A stretch of 64,000 nucleotides of DNA from Arthrobacter sp. B3I9 (GCF_030816935.1 NZ_JAUSYO010000001.1:1674001-1738000), one strand, 5' to 3'. Shown: positions 34,892 to 43,315, counted from the stretch's first letter. The notes: generated by a model from the sequence alone, not told the origin. Program-made: numbers and translations.

Positions 34892-35604
34892 CCCAGCTGG
34901 CTCTCAATCCGCGCGGCGCTCGCGGCCAACGCTGCGCCGACCTCCTCGGGGTCCTGGGCGTCGCGGATATAGACGACGGCGAGGGCTGCCGGGCGTCCGC
35001 CGGGAACCCGGATGGGAACCGCCAGCGAGGAGACTCCGGGGATGACCTCGTCGTGGCTGGCGGCATAGCCCCGGCTGCGGGCTTCGGCGGCCTCCGCGCG
35101 GTAAGGGATCCCGGGGGCGGCCGCGTGCCACTGCTCCGCGGAGAACGCCGACTGGATGGCGATGCCGGGAGCGCCGGCGCTGATCGGATGCCGGGAGCCG
35201 GGATGCTGGACCACGGTGGCGGCGTTGTGCCGCGGTTCGACGGTGACCAGCGTGACGCATTCGGCGTGGTCCCATACGGCTACGAAGGCGCTCATCGTCA
35301 GCGCATTGGCGAGTTGGGTCAGCTCCGGCAGCGCGGCCGTCTGCAGGTCGCGCGAAACGCCCCGCGCCAGCACGGCGAGGCCGGGACCGGGCTGCACCCG
35401 GCCGCCCGCGTCGCGAACCAGCAGGGAGTGGTCCTCCAGCGTGCGGAGGATACGGTAGGCCACGGACCGGTGGACCCCCATGGCGTCGGCAAGTTCGGCG
35501 ATGGTGAGGGGTTGCTGCGCCTCGGCGAGGATTTCCAGGGCCCGGATGCCGCGGGACAGCGTCTGGGACGGGGAGGCCGGGGGGCTCGCGGCAGTCTGGG
35601 TCAT
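34888..35604 (-). CDS. IclR-family transcriptional regulator
   Basis: 238 residues from ATG 35604 (TAGGAT seven bases ahead; leaderless; ATG 35613 also in frame). N-terminal winged helix (about 12-70: TIAELADAMGVHRSVAYRIL) and a C-terminal effector-binding domain (about 85-235). Divergent from the MHS transporter gene, which it probably controls. The ligand is likely an organic or aromatic acid, by family habit and neighbour. Confidence 0.85.
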   Translation of the reverse strand: MTQTAASPPASPSQTLSRGIRALEILAEAQQPLTIAELADAMGVHRSVAYRILRTLEDHSLLVRDAGGRVQPGPGLAVLARGVSRDLQTAALPELTQLANALTMSAFVAVWDHAECVTLVTVEPRHNAATVVQHPGSRHPISAGAPGIAIQSAFSAEQWHAAAPGIPYRAEAAEARSRGYAASHDEVIPGVSSLAVPIRVPGGRPAALAVVYIRDAQDPEEVGAALAASAARIESQLG

Positions 35605-35690
35605 GAAGTCCATCCTAGGGCGGGTCTTCACCCCGCGGCACGGACCCGAAGCACGGCGCCCTCGGTGGGTGGGTCCGCGGTTACGGACGG

Positions 35691-35706
35691 TGTGTGCTTT
35701 ATCACA
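35691..35706. promoter_or_regulatory. CRP/GlxR-like box upstream of the MHS transporter
   Basis: TGTGT-N6-TCACA, nine of ten matches to the CRP/GlxR consensus TGTGA-N6-TCACA. It overlaps the -35 position of the TATGAT promoter (35717-35722), so it probably links transport to carbon status. Confidence 0.5.
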
Positions 35707-35716
35707 GTGCGCATAG

Positions 35717-35722
35717 TATGAT
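35717..35722 (+). promoter_or_regulatory. -10 box of the MHS transporter promoter
   Basis: TATGAT with no good -35 at 16-18 bases, consistent with a regulated promoter. Predicted start near 35729, giving a leader of about 95 nt. Confidence 0.5.
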
Positions 35723-35733
35723 GCTTAGAATTA

Positions 35734-35755
35734 ACTGACCGTTCGATCGGTAATT
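35734..35755. promoter_or_regulatory. PaaR-like (TetR-type) operator
   Basis: The 22 bases ACTGACCG-TTCGAT-CGGTAATT match the corynebacterial PaaR motif as I recall it (ACTNACCGNNCGNNCGGTNAGT) at all but one fixed position. It lies a few bases after the predicted transcription start, the usual repressor position. Confidence 0.5.
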
Positions 35756-35822
35756 CCCGAGGCTTCAGTTATTCACTTGCACCCACCCGGGCAGTGCCTC
35801 TGTCCCCAGCAACGGAGTTTCA

Positions 35823-37157
35823 ATGACCGCAACTTCAACCGTCGATTCCGAGGCGGGCCCCAGTACCAAGCAGGAGGAACGCAAGGTTCTCGCGGGGACG
35901 CTGGTCGGGACCACCATCGAGTGGTACGACTTCTTCATCTTCGCCCAGCTCACGGCCACGCTGCTGTCGCCGCTCTTCCTGGCGCCCCTGAACGAGTCCA
36001 ACCCGGGCCTGGCGCAGATCCTGTCCTTCGCCCTCATCGGCATCAGCTTCCTGTTCCGCCCGCTGGGCGCCATCATCGCTGGGCACCTGGGGGACCGCCT
36101 CGGGCGCAAGGCCATGCTGGTCCTCACCCTGATCACGATGGGTGCCGCGACGGCCCTGATCGGCGTGCTGCCCACTTACTCCCAGATCGGCGTCTGGGCC
36201 CCGATCCTGCTGATCACTCTCCGCATCGTCCAGGGCTTCTCCGCCGGCGGCGAATGGGGCGGCGCGGCACTCATGGCCGTGGAGCACGCCCCGAAGGGCA
36301 AGCGCGGCTTCTTCGGCGCCTACCCGCAGATCGGCGTTCCGGTCGGCATGATCCTGGCCACCGGCCTGCTCTACTTCCTCAACACCGGCATGTCCAAGGA
36401 GGACTTCGGAGCCTGGGGCTGGCGCGTACCCTTCCTGCTCTCCATCGTGCTGATCGTGGTCGGCTACGTGATCCGCCGCGCTGTCGGTGAGAGCCCGGTC
36501 TTCAAGGAGATGGCGGCCCGCAAGGAGGAAAGCAGGGCACCGCTCGGCGAGCTCGTCCGCAAGCACAAGAAGGCCGTCCTCTACTCGACGATGATCTTCA
36601 TCGGCAACAACGCCGCCGGGTACCTGCTGATCGCCTTCTTCATCTCGTACGCCACCAAGTCCCTGAAGATGCCCACGCCGCAGATTCTGCTGGCCACCAC
36701 GCTGGCATCCTTCGGCTGGCTGATCTTCACCCTCGTCGGCGGCTGGCTCTCAGACAAGATCGGCCGTGTCAAGACCTTCCTGATCGGCTACGGCATCGTC
36801 TTCGCCTGGATGATCCCGATGTTTGCCCTGATCGACACCAAGGACATCCTGCTCTACGGGGTCGCGCTGTTCGTCCTCACCATCGGCCTGGGCCTGTCCT
36901 ACGGCCCGATGTCCGCCATGTACGCCGAGATGTTCCCGGCCAACGTCCGCTACTCGGGCATCTCCATCGGTTACGCCTTCGGCGCGATCCTGGGCGGCGC
37001 CTTCGCGGCCACCATCGCCGAAGCCCTGCTGCAGGGCACCAAGTGGACCGGTTCCATCGGCATCTACATCATGATCCTGTGCGTCATCTCCGCCGTCGGC
37101 GTTCTCCTCGCCAAGGAGACCCGGGGCCTACCGCTCGGCGTCAGCAGCCACCACTAG
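35823..37157 (+). CDS. MHS-family MFS organic-acid:proton symporter
   Basis: 444 residues, 12 helices. Metabolite:H+ symporter marks: TTIEWYDFFIF (about 30-40), GHLGDRLGRK (about 87-96) and QGFSAGGEWGGA. Family members import shikimate, proline/betaine, citrate or aromatic acids; a PaaR-like operator and CRP-like box in its promoter favour a catabolic acid such as phenylacetate (inference). It converges on the phosphoribosyltransferase gene with nine bases between stops. Confidence 0.85.
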   Translation: MTATSTVDSEAGPSTKQEERKVLAGTLVGTTIEWYDFFIFAQLTATLLSPLFLAPLNESNPGLAQILSFALIGISFLFRPLGAIIAGHLGDRLGRKAMLVLTLITMGAATALIGVLPTYSQIGVWAPILLITLRIVQGFSAGGEWGGAALMAVEHAPKGKRGFFGAYPQIGVPVGMILATGLLYFLNTGMSKEDFGAWGWRVPFLLSIVLIVVGYVIRRAVGESPVFKEMAARKEESRAPLGELVRKHKKAVLYSTMIFIGNNAAGYLLIAFFISYATKSLKMPTPQILLATTLASFGWLIFTLVGGWLSDKIGRVKTFLIGYGIVFAWMIPMFALIDTKDILLYGVALFVLTIGLGLSYGPMSAMYAEMFPANVRYSGISIGYAFGAILGGAFAATIAEALLQGTKWTGSIGIYIMILCVISAVGVLLAKETRGLPLGVSSHH

Positions 37158-37166
37158 GCGCCCTGC

Positions 37167-37823
37167 CTAGGGCTGCTGCTTCCGCAGGTGACGGACGACG
37201 TCGTCGTCCGTCACCTGCGGAAACCTTTCGTAGTAGCTGCCGACGGCGCGGAACTCGCCCGGGATATGAAGGCTCAGGATTCCGTCCGCGGCGTCCTGGA
37301 GCGAGTTCTGCGCATACAGCGAGGCGACGGGAACCGCGACGACGACTCCGGCGGCGCCTGCCCCGCGGACGGCCTCGACGGCGGCCCGCATGGTCGCGCC
37401 GGTGGCCATGCCGTCGTCGGCCAGGATCACTGTGGCGCCAGGGAAGTCCGGCCCGGTGTCCGGGTAGGCCGCGGCCTCGCGTTCCAGCTCGGCGCGTTCC
37501 CGGTGCTCCACCCCGTCCAGGGCCGCGGTCTGGATGCCGAGCTGCCGGAGCTGGTCCACGAAGGGGCGGTTCAGCACGCGGACCACCTGGCCGCCGGTCC
37601 AAGCCAACGCGCCGAAGGCCGTTTCCTCGTGTCCGGGGATCCCCAGCTTGCGCACCGGGAGGACGGCAAACCGGAGCCCGAGCGTCTGCGCTGCCGCCGC
37701 CGCCACCGGCACACCTCCCCGCGCCAGGGCCACCAGCACGGTGTCGGGCCGGCCGCGGAACTGCCGGAGCGCGTCCGCGAGCAGCCGGCCGGCCTGTTCA
37801 CGGTCGCTGAAGCGCATGCCCAT
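37167..37823 (-). CDS. Phosphoribosyltransferase-fold protein
   Basis: 218 residues. The PRPP loop VILADDGMATGATM (about 131-144) is clear; the N-terminal VALARGGVPVA matches predicted phosphoribosyltransferases of the ComF-like/erythromycin-esterase-associated type. Base substrate unknown. Last gene of the dehydrogenase operon by position (35-base gap). Its final 14-15 codons lie in a perfect 43-bp palindrome. Confidence 0.8.
   Translation of the reverse strand: MGMRFSDREQAGRLLADALRQFRGRPDTVLVALARGGVPVAAAAAQTLGLRFAVLPVRKLGIPGHEETAFGALAWTGGQVVRVLNRPFVDQLRQLGIQTAALDGVEHRERAELEREAAAYPDTGPDFPGATVILADDGMATGATMRAAVEAVRGAGAAGVVVAVPVASLYAQNSLQDAADGILSLHIPGEFRAVGSYYERFPQVTDDDVVRHLRKQQP
37180..37222. 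repeat. 43-bp perfect palindrome
   Basis: Arms 37180-37200 and 37202-37222 are perfect reverse complements (21 bp) around a single T. It lies inside the 3' end of the phosphoribosyltransferase gene, 22 bases past the end of the convergent transporter gene, so it could terminate transcription from the plus strand or form a cruciform. Confidence 0.95.
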
Positions 37824-37858
37824 CGGTCCCTCTTCCGTGGTCGGGGCTGCCGCCCGGC

Positions 37859-38686
37859 TCAGACGCCCAGGAAGCTGATCGCCCCCTGCTTGAAGGCGCG
37901 GCTGGTAATGGCGTTGGTGTGGTTGCGGCCCGGCAGCACAAGCTGTTCAACCATCGCCCCGGCCTTGCTGCCGAGCGCGGCGAGCTCGGGCAGGGAACCG
38001 GCGCGCTCGTCGTTTTCGCCGGCCACCAGCAGGATCGGCATGTGCGGCACGGCCTCGGCGGGGTCGAAGGGCTCGCCCTTGATGGCCTCCACGAGCGTCA
38101 GCAGGGCGAAGATGTTGTTGCTCGGCAGCAGCATGGCCATCTTGAGCAGCCCCGCGGTGGACGCGTCGGCAATGGGCGTCCCGTCGGCGAGGTAGCGCTG
38201 GGCGGCGAGGAGGTCGAATTCGGCGAGGGGGTCGGCAACGTTGGGTCCGCCGAGGACCAGCCGGTGGACCAGTTCGTGCTGGGTCGCCCCGAACTCCCAG
38301 GCGAGCCGGGAGCCGAGGGAGTAGCCGATCACGTCGAGCCCGCTGGCCGGGTCGCCGTCGCGCAGGGGCCGGGCGCCGGCGTCGAACGCGGTCTGGAGCA
38401 GGTCCGCGCGGATCCGGCTGGGAGAGTAGGAGTCCATGTCCTCGGGCGCGCCGCTGCGGCCGTGTCCGGGCAGGTCCACGGTGATGACGCGCCGGCCGGC
38501 GTCCAGCAGCGCGCCGATCCAGCCGGTGTCTTGCCAGTTGAGCTTGGAGGACGAGGAGAAACCATGCAGCAGCAGCACCGGGCGCAAGCCGGCGTCGTCC
38601 TTGGGCTCGTGCACCTCCACGTACAGCTGGGGGTCCGTGCCCTCAACGGTGTGCAAGTGCTGGTCGCTGGTGTGTCTGCCGCTCAT
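37859..38686 (-). CDS. Alpha/beta hydrolase in the dehydrogenase operon
   Basis: 275 residues from ATG 38686 (GAGGA site eight bases ahead). Oxyanion HGFSSSS, nucleophile GYSLGS, acid in GENDERA, His in RNHTNA: complete triad. It follows a free lipoyl-domain gene by four bases. Known: AcoC, the E2 of acetoin dehydrogenase, is one chain with a lipoyl domain followed by an alpha/beta-hydrolase domain, about 370 residues. The two proteins here total 384. Inference: this is the catalytic half of a split AcoC-like E2. A stand-alone esterase or thioesterase is the alternative. Confidence 0.7.
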   Translation of the reverse strand: MSGRHTSDQHLHTVEGTDPQLYVEVHEPKDDAGLRPVLLLHGFSSSSKLNWQDTGWIGALLDAGRRVITVDLPGHGRSGAPEDMDSYSPSRIRADLLQTAFDAGARPLRDGDPASGLDVIGYSLGSRLAWEFGATQHELVHRLVLGGPNVADPLAEFDLLAAQRYLADGTPIADASTAGLLKMAMLLPSNNIFALLTLVEAIKGEPFDPAEAVPHMPILLVAGENDERAGSLPELAALGSKAGAMVEQLVLPGRNHTNAITSRAFKQGAISFLGV

Positions 38687-38690
38687 GGTG

Positions 38691-39020
38691 TCAGTCCTCA
38701 TCAAGTACGGCGCTCAGGCGGACCCGGCGCTTCGGTGCCTCTTCCACCGGGACGGTGCCCACGATGCCGGCGGTGTTGTCCGGCACCTCGAACACAATCA
38801 GGGGCTCGCCGACATTGATCCTGTCACCGGGCCCGCCGTGGATACGCACTACCTTACCTGCCTGCGGACTCGGCAATTCAACCGCCGATTTCGTGGTTTC
38901 GACCTCCACGAGGGGCTGGTTGCGCTCCACCTGGTCGCCCGGTGAAACCAGCCATTCCAGCACGGTCGCTTCGATCAGGCCCTCGCCCAGGTCGGGGAGC
39001 GGAAAGGAAATTTCAGCCAC
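38691..39020 (-). CDS. Free-standing lipoyl-domain protein (partial E2)
   Basis: 109 residues from GTG 39020, overlapping the E1 beta gene by eight bases. One lipoyl domain (2-80): LPDLGEGLIEA, then VETTKSAVEL with lipoyl-lysine Lys44. No peripheral-subunit-binding or catalytic acyltransferase domain follows, whereas bacterial E2 chains are usually 400-600 residues. The C-terminal 25 residues end KRRVRLSAVLDED. It has its own stop and the next gene its own ribosome site, so it is a natural small protein rather than a broken E2. Confidence 0.85.
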   Translation of the reverse strand: MAEISFPLPDLGEGLIEATVLEWLVSPGDQVERNQPLVEVETTKSAVELPSPQAGKVVRIHGGPGDRINVGEPLIVFEVPDNTAGIVGTVPVEEAPKRRVRLSAVLDED

Positions 39021-40041
39021 GCCGGTACTCCAATACTCGCTGGATCCCGAAGAGGATCCGGTCAATGTTCGGGATGTATTCGTCTTCCAGATCGCCCGAG
39101 GGGTACGGGACGTCGAAGCCGGTGACGCGTTCCACCGGCGCCTTGAGGGTGTCAAAGCAGCCCTGCGTGATCAGCTGCGCCACTTCGGCACCGAGGCCGG
39201 AGGTGAGCGGTGCTTCGTGGACGACGACGGCGCGCCGGGTCTTGCGGACGGAGGCGGCCAGCGCTTCGGCGTCGATCGGCTTGAGCCAGCGCAGGTCCAG
39301 GACCTCGACGTCGATGCCGTCCTCGGCCGCGAGGTCGGCCACCTGCAGGCAGCGCGCCACCATGGCCCCCCAGGCGACGAGCGTGAGGTGGCGGCCCGGG
39401 CGCATCACCTTCGCGCCGGTGGGCGGGCCGCCGTGTTCCGGCGCCACGTCGCCCTTCTGCCAGTAGCGCGACTTCGGCTCCAGGAAGATCACCGGGTCCG
39501 GGCGGGCGGCGGCGTACTTCAGCAGGTGGTAGGCCTCGTGCGGGTCCGACGGCGAGACGACTTTGAGGCCCGGGACGTGCGCGAAGAGCGCTTCGAGGCT
39601 CTCGCCATGGTGTTCGGGCGCGCGGATGCCGCCGAAGCTCGGGACCCGGAGCGTGATCGGCATCGGCAGCCTGCCCCGGCTCCGGTAGTTCATCCGCGCG
39701 ATCTGGCAGACAATCTGGTTGATGGCCGGGTAGGCGAAGCCGTCGAACTGGACCTCGGGGATCGGGTGGAAGCCCGCCATCGCCAGGCCCACGGACAGGC
39801 CCAGGATGCCGGACTCCGCCAGCGGGGTGTCGGAGACCCGCTGCTCGCCGTGTTTGGCCTGCAGCCCGTCGGTGATGCGGAAGACCCCGCCGAGCCGGCC
39901 GCAGTCCTCGCCGAAGATTACGGCTTTGGGGTTGTCCGCGAGCACCTCGTCGAGCGCCCGGTTCAGCGCCTGCTGCATGGACAGGACGGTGCTCGCAGCG
40001 GGCGTATCCACCGTGCCGCTTTCCAGGGTGAAGCTAGACAT
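39013..40041 (-). CDS. 2-oxoacid dehydrogenase E1 beta subunit
   Basis: 342 residues from ATG 40041, overlapping the E1 alpha stop by eight bases. Transketolase-type pyrimidine-binding half with FGEDCGRLGGVFR and EHHGESLEALFAH, then a C-terminal half with LDLRWLKPID. Closest in pattern to branched-chain 2-oxoacid dehydrogenase or acetoin dehydrogenase beta subunits. Forms the alpha2beta2 E1 that decarboxylates the substrate and loads the lipoyl group. Confidence 0.9.
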   Translation of the reverse strand: MSSFTLESGTVDTPAASTVLSMQQALNRALDEVLADNPKAVIFGEDCGRLGGVFRITDGLQAKHGEQRVSDTPLAESGILGLSVGLAMAGFHPIPEVQFDGFAYPAINQIVCQIARMNYRSRGRLPMPITLRVPSFGGIRAPEHHGESLEALFAHVPGLKVVSPSDPHEAYHLLKYAAARPDPVIFLEPKSRYWQKGDVAPEHGGPPTGAKVMRPGRHLTLVAWGAMVARCLQVADLAAEDGIDVEVLDLRWLKPIDAEALAASVRKTRRAVVVHEAPLTSGLGAEVAQLITQGCFDTLKAPVERVTGFDVPYPSGDLEDEYIPNIDRILFGIQRVLEYRRG

Positions 40042-41095
40042 GTTCCGACTCCTTCCGCCAGCTGGCCGCCTGGGCCTGCAGTGCAGGGGTGGTTTCCTGG
40101 AACACCAAGTCAAACATCTCGGCCCCGGGGCGGGGCGTGAGCGCCTGGAGGCCTGCACGGATCTGCTCCTCCTCGGCCCTGGCGGCGGCCAGGGCTCCGG
40201 CAAAGAACTCCTCGTCCGCAATCCCGTCCGCCAGCAGGCGCTGCCGGAAGCGTTCCAGCGGGTCCTCACCCGCGCCCTCACGTTCCTCGTCCAGTGAACG
40301 GTAGCGGCCGGGATCATCGGAGGTGGAATGCGGGCCGCGCCGGTACGTCATGGCTTCGACCAGTACCGGGCCGTTGCCCTGCCGGGCGTGCGCGAAGGCG
40401 CGGCGCGTCGCGTCGACGACGGCCACCACGTCGTCGCCGTCGATTTGCAGGGCGGGCATGCCGTAGCCTGCGGCACGGGCCGCCACCGAGCCCCCGGCCA
40501 CCTGGCGCTCTGTCGGGACCGAGATGGCCCAGCCGTTGTTCTGGACGAAGAACACCACCGGTGCCTTCATGACGGCGGCAAAGTTCATGGCCTCGTGGAC
40601 GTCGCCCTGTGAGGAGGCACCGTCGCCGAAGTACGCGAGCGCAACGCCGGTCGTGTGTTCGGTGCTTGCCCCGGCGGGGCGCGAGAGCGTCTGCCCGTGC
40701 GCCCAGCCGACGGCGTGCAGCACGGAGCCTGCCACGACCGCCTGGATCGGAGCGAGCCGGGACTCCAGCGGGTCGTACAGCCCGCCGTGCCAGATGGCTT
40801 TGTGCGTGGACATGTAGGCCACCATGTCCACGCCGAGGGTCCGGGCGACGCCCATCTCCCGGTAGGTCGGGAAAACGAAGTCGCGGGTCCTGTCCACGGC
40901 GTAGCCGCTGCCCACCTGCGCCGCCTCCTGGCCGGCCTCGGGCGCGTAGCCGGGGATGATGCCCTGCCGTTGCCAGGCGATGGCAGAGGTGTCGAGGTGG
41001 CGGACGGCCGCCATCAGCGAGTAGAGCTCGCGGAGGTCGGCGGGGCTGAGCGGCGCGGCGTCGTCGCCGGATGCTCCGGGAGGAAGTGTGTCCAT
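40034..41095 (-). CDS. 2-oxoacid dehydrogenase E1 alpha subunit (TPP-dependent)
   Basis: 353 residues from ATG 41095, chosen because TAGGGT lies seven bases ahead (leaderless). TPP motif GDGASSQGDVHEAMN through FVQNNGWAIS, and RRGPHSTSDDP, the loop typical of branched-chain E1 alpha. First gene of a four- or five-gene operon whose E2 is unusual. Substrate: branched-chain 2-oxoacids by E1 similarity, acetoin by operon layout. Confidence 0.9.
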   Translation of the reverse strand: MDTLPPGASGDDAAPLSPADLRELYSLMAAVRHLDTSAIAWQRQGIIPGYAPEAGQEAAQVGSGYAVDRTRDFVFPTYREMGVARTLGVDMVAYMSTHKAIWHGGLYDPLESRLAPIQAVVAGSVLHAVGWAHGQTLSRPAGASTEHTTGVALAYFGDGASSQGDVHEAMNFAAVMKAPVVFFVQNNGWAISVPTERQVAGGSVAARAAGYGMPALQIDGDDVVAVVDATRRAFAHARQGNGPVLVEAMTYRRGPHSTSDDPGRYRSLDEEREGAGEDPLERFRQRLLADGIADEEFFAGALAAARAEEEQIRAGLQALTPRPGAEMFDLVFQETTPALQAQAASWRKESEHV

Positions 41096-41098
41096 GCC

Positions 41099-41114
41099 TG
41101 TGACCCTAGTCACG
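41099..41114. promoter_or_regulatory. CRP/GlxR-like box over the E1 operon promoter
   Basis: TGTGA-N6-TCACG, nine of ten matches to TGTGA-N6-TCACA, centred on a GTGAC-N4-GTCAC palindrome. It covers the -10 TAGGGT (41108-41103) of the leaderless E1 alpha gene, so binding would block transcription. Confidence 0.6.
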
Positions 41115-41215
41115 CTTCCGGTGCTGGGCAATCAGCGCCGGAAGCGGTGACCAGACTGCACAATGTTGCCCTTCGACGGCCTCTTGTGCCTAGCAACCTG
41201 TACAGGCCCGCCGCT

Positions 41216-41281
41216 CCCAAGTAGCTCGCAGTTGGTGTCGTTCTGAGGGCTCAAAACGACACTTACTGCGAGTTAGTTGGG
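41216..41281. repeat. 66-bp palindromic repeat, copy A
   Basis: Imperfect palindrome beginning and ending CCCAA/TTGGG, about 33-bp arms. In minus-strand orientation its first nine bases CCCAACTAA are the last two codons and the stop of the amino-acid permease. Copies B and C have the same length. Confidence 0.9.
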
Positions 41282-42649
41282 CTCGCGGGACCGGGTGAGC
41301 CGGGCGCCGATCCAGCACGCCGCCGCGATCCCGGCGACCAGGGCCAGGGTGCTGAAGAGCTGCCGGCTGCTTTCGGGGCTGCTGAACCCGACGGCGAAAA
41401 TGAGCGCCAGGAGTACCAGCCCGAAGATGGTCAGCCCGGGAAAGCCCTTCATCCGCAGGGGCAGCGCCGTGCCGTCCCGGTCCGCGCGCCGCCGGAGGAT
41501 CAGCTGGGAGACCAGCGCCATGCCCCAGACCACGAGGCAGGTGGAGCCCACCAGCTGGAACAGGGCCGGCAGGATCTGGTCCGGGAAGAGCAGTTCCAGC
41601 ACGGCGGCGAGGAAGCCGAAGGCCACCGAGACGCCCACCGCCACCACAGGCACCCGTGCCTTGGTGAGCCGGGACAGGATCCGGGGGGCCTCGCCACGCT
41701 CGGAGAGCGAGAAGACCATGCGGGAGGCGCCGTAGAGGTTGGCGTTCAGGGCCGAAAGCAGCGCCACCACGGCCACCAGCGTGATGGCCGTGCTTGCGCC
41801 CGGGATGCGGGCCATGTCGAGGACGCCCGCAAAGGGTGAGGCCAGGGCCTCCGAGGTGGACGGAAGGACCGCTGCGATGACGAAGACGGAGCCGATGTAG
41901 AACACCAGGATCCGCCAGACCACCGTCCGGATCGCCCGGGCCACGCTGCGCTCGGGATCTTCTGTCTCGGCGGCTGCCACGCTGACGATCTCGGTGCCGC
42001 CGAACGCGAAGATCACCACGAACAGGGCGGTGGCTACGCCGCCCAGGCCCGCAGGGGCGAAGTCGGAGGTGATGTTTGCCAGGCCGGGGGAGCCGACGGC
42101 GGGCAGCCAGCCCAGCAGGAGGGCGGCGCCGATGGCCAGGAACAGCACAATGGCAACCACCTTGAGGATGGCGAACCAGAACTCGAACTCGCCGAAGTTT
42201 TTGACTCCGGCCAGGTTGATGGCGGTAAAGACGGCCATGAAGATCAGTGACAGCGCCCAGACGGGGACCACCGGCCAGACGCTGAACAGCAGGCCGGCGG
42301 CGCCCAGGGCCTCGGCCGCGATGACGACGACGAGCTGCAGCCACCAGAGCCAGCCGATGGTGGCGCCCGCGGTCGGTCCCATGGCCTTTTGCGCGTAGAC
42401 AGAGAAGGCGCCGCTGTTCGGGTGGGCGGCGGCCATCTCGCCGAGGGCCCACATCACGAGGATGATCAGGGTTCCGGCAACAAGGTAGGAGACCAGGACG
42501 GCGGGTCCGGCGGCCCGGACTCCTGCTCCCGAACCGAGGAACAGGCCGGCGCCGATCGCGCTGCCAAGTCCCATCATGGTGAGCTGGCGGGGTTTCAGAG
42601 TGTGGCCGAGTTCCAGGGCCGGGCGCTCCGCGGTGGACTTCATCGTCAT
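41273..42649 (-). CDS. APC-superfamily amino-acid permease
   Basis: 458 residues from ATG 42649, 12 helices. GLGSAIGAGLFLGSG in helix 1 and a GGTEIVSVAAAETEDP segment mark the amino-acid transporter family (GABA/aromatic/Lys-type). AAGG ribosome site nine bases ahead. Divergent from an Lrp regulator that likely controls it. The Pro-Asn end and stop are supplied by repeat copy A. Confidence 0.9.
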   Translation of the reverse strand: MTMKSTAERPALELGHTLKPRQLTMMGLGSAIGAGLFLGSGAGVRAAGPAVLVSYLVAGTLIILVMWALGEMAAAHPNSGAFSVYAQKAMGPTAGATIGWLWWLQLVVVIAAEALGAAGLLFSVWPVVPVWALSLIFMAVFTAINLAGVKNFGEFEFWFAILKVVAIVLFLAIGAALLLGWLPAVGSPGLANITSDFAPAGLGGVATALFVVIFAFGGTEIVSVAAAETEDPERSVARAIRTVVWRILVFYIGSVFVIAAVLPSTSEALASPFAGVLDMARIPGASTAITLVAVVALLSALNANLYGASRMVFSLSERGEAPRILSRLTKARVPVVAVGVSVAFGFLAAVLELLFPDQILPALFQLVGSTCLVVWGMALVSQLILRRRADRDGTALPLRMKGFPGLTIFGLVLLALIFAVGFSSPESSRQLFSTLALVAGIAAACWIGARLTRSREPN

Positions 42650-42838
42650 ACTGGCGAACCTTCTTGTGGTTTTGGGACGGGATGTCCTTGTGGGACTTAT
42701 CGAATTTACCGTCTTTTGGCCCTGCGCCTCGGCCGGACGGGCGCGAGGGGGCGTGAGACCATGGTGGCAGATTGCTAGCTGGAACAGGAGAACCTGCGGC
42801 GGTTTGCCGGACAGGGGCTCTCTCAGGAGGAAAATCCC

Positions 42839-43315
42839 ATGGATGTTGATGCTCTGGACGCGAAAATTGTCCGATTCTTCACCGATTCTCCGCGGGCCTC
42901 GGTGCTGGAAGCCTCGCGGGTGTTGAAGGTCGCCCGCGCCACCGTCCAGTCGCGGCTGGACCGGATGCAGGACCGTGGGGTGATCGGTTCGTGGGTGCCG
43001 CAGCCGGATCCGGCGCACTTCGGCTTTCCCGTCGTCGCGTTCTGTTCCCTGACGATCAACCAGGACCTGGGGCACGACGCCGTCGTGGCGGCACTTGCCG
43101 AGATCCCCGAACTGATTGAGATCCACACCGTCTCCGGCAGCTCGGACCTGATGGCGCGCATCGCAGCCCGGTCCAACCCGGACCTGCAGCGGGTGCTCGA
43201 TGCCATGATCGCGACCCGGACCGTACTCCGGTCCTCCTCGGTGATCGTGCTCAACACCCACTTCCAGGGCCGGACGCTGCCCCTGCTGGAGGCCGCAGCC
43301 GCGGACCGGGGCTAG
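42839..43315 (+). CDS. Lrp/AsnC-family regulator
   Basis: 158 residues. N-terminal helix-turn-helix (about 3-50: VLEASRVLKVARATVQSRLDRM) and a RAM ligand domain (about 65-145) with SGSSDLMARI. AGGAGG site before ATG. The 189-base gap to the divergent permease has an A/T-rich stretch (42660-42720) where binding is likely, but I see no clear box. Converges on the DinB-like gene; stops overlap by four bases. Confidence 0.9.
   Translation: MDVDALDAKIVRFFTDSPRASVLEASRVLKVARATVQSRLDRMQDRGVIGSWVPQPDPAHFGFPVVAFCSLTINQDLGHDAVVAALAEIPELIEIHTVSGSSDLMARIAARSNPDLQRVLDAMIATRTVLRSSSVIVLNTHFQGRTLPLLEAAAADRG

Noticed and set aside
38691..39155. Lipoyl gene as a truncated E2 pseudogene
   Set aside because: It has a complete domain, its own stop, and the next gene has a ribosome site and full catalytic triad; no E2 catalytic remnants are visible.
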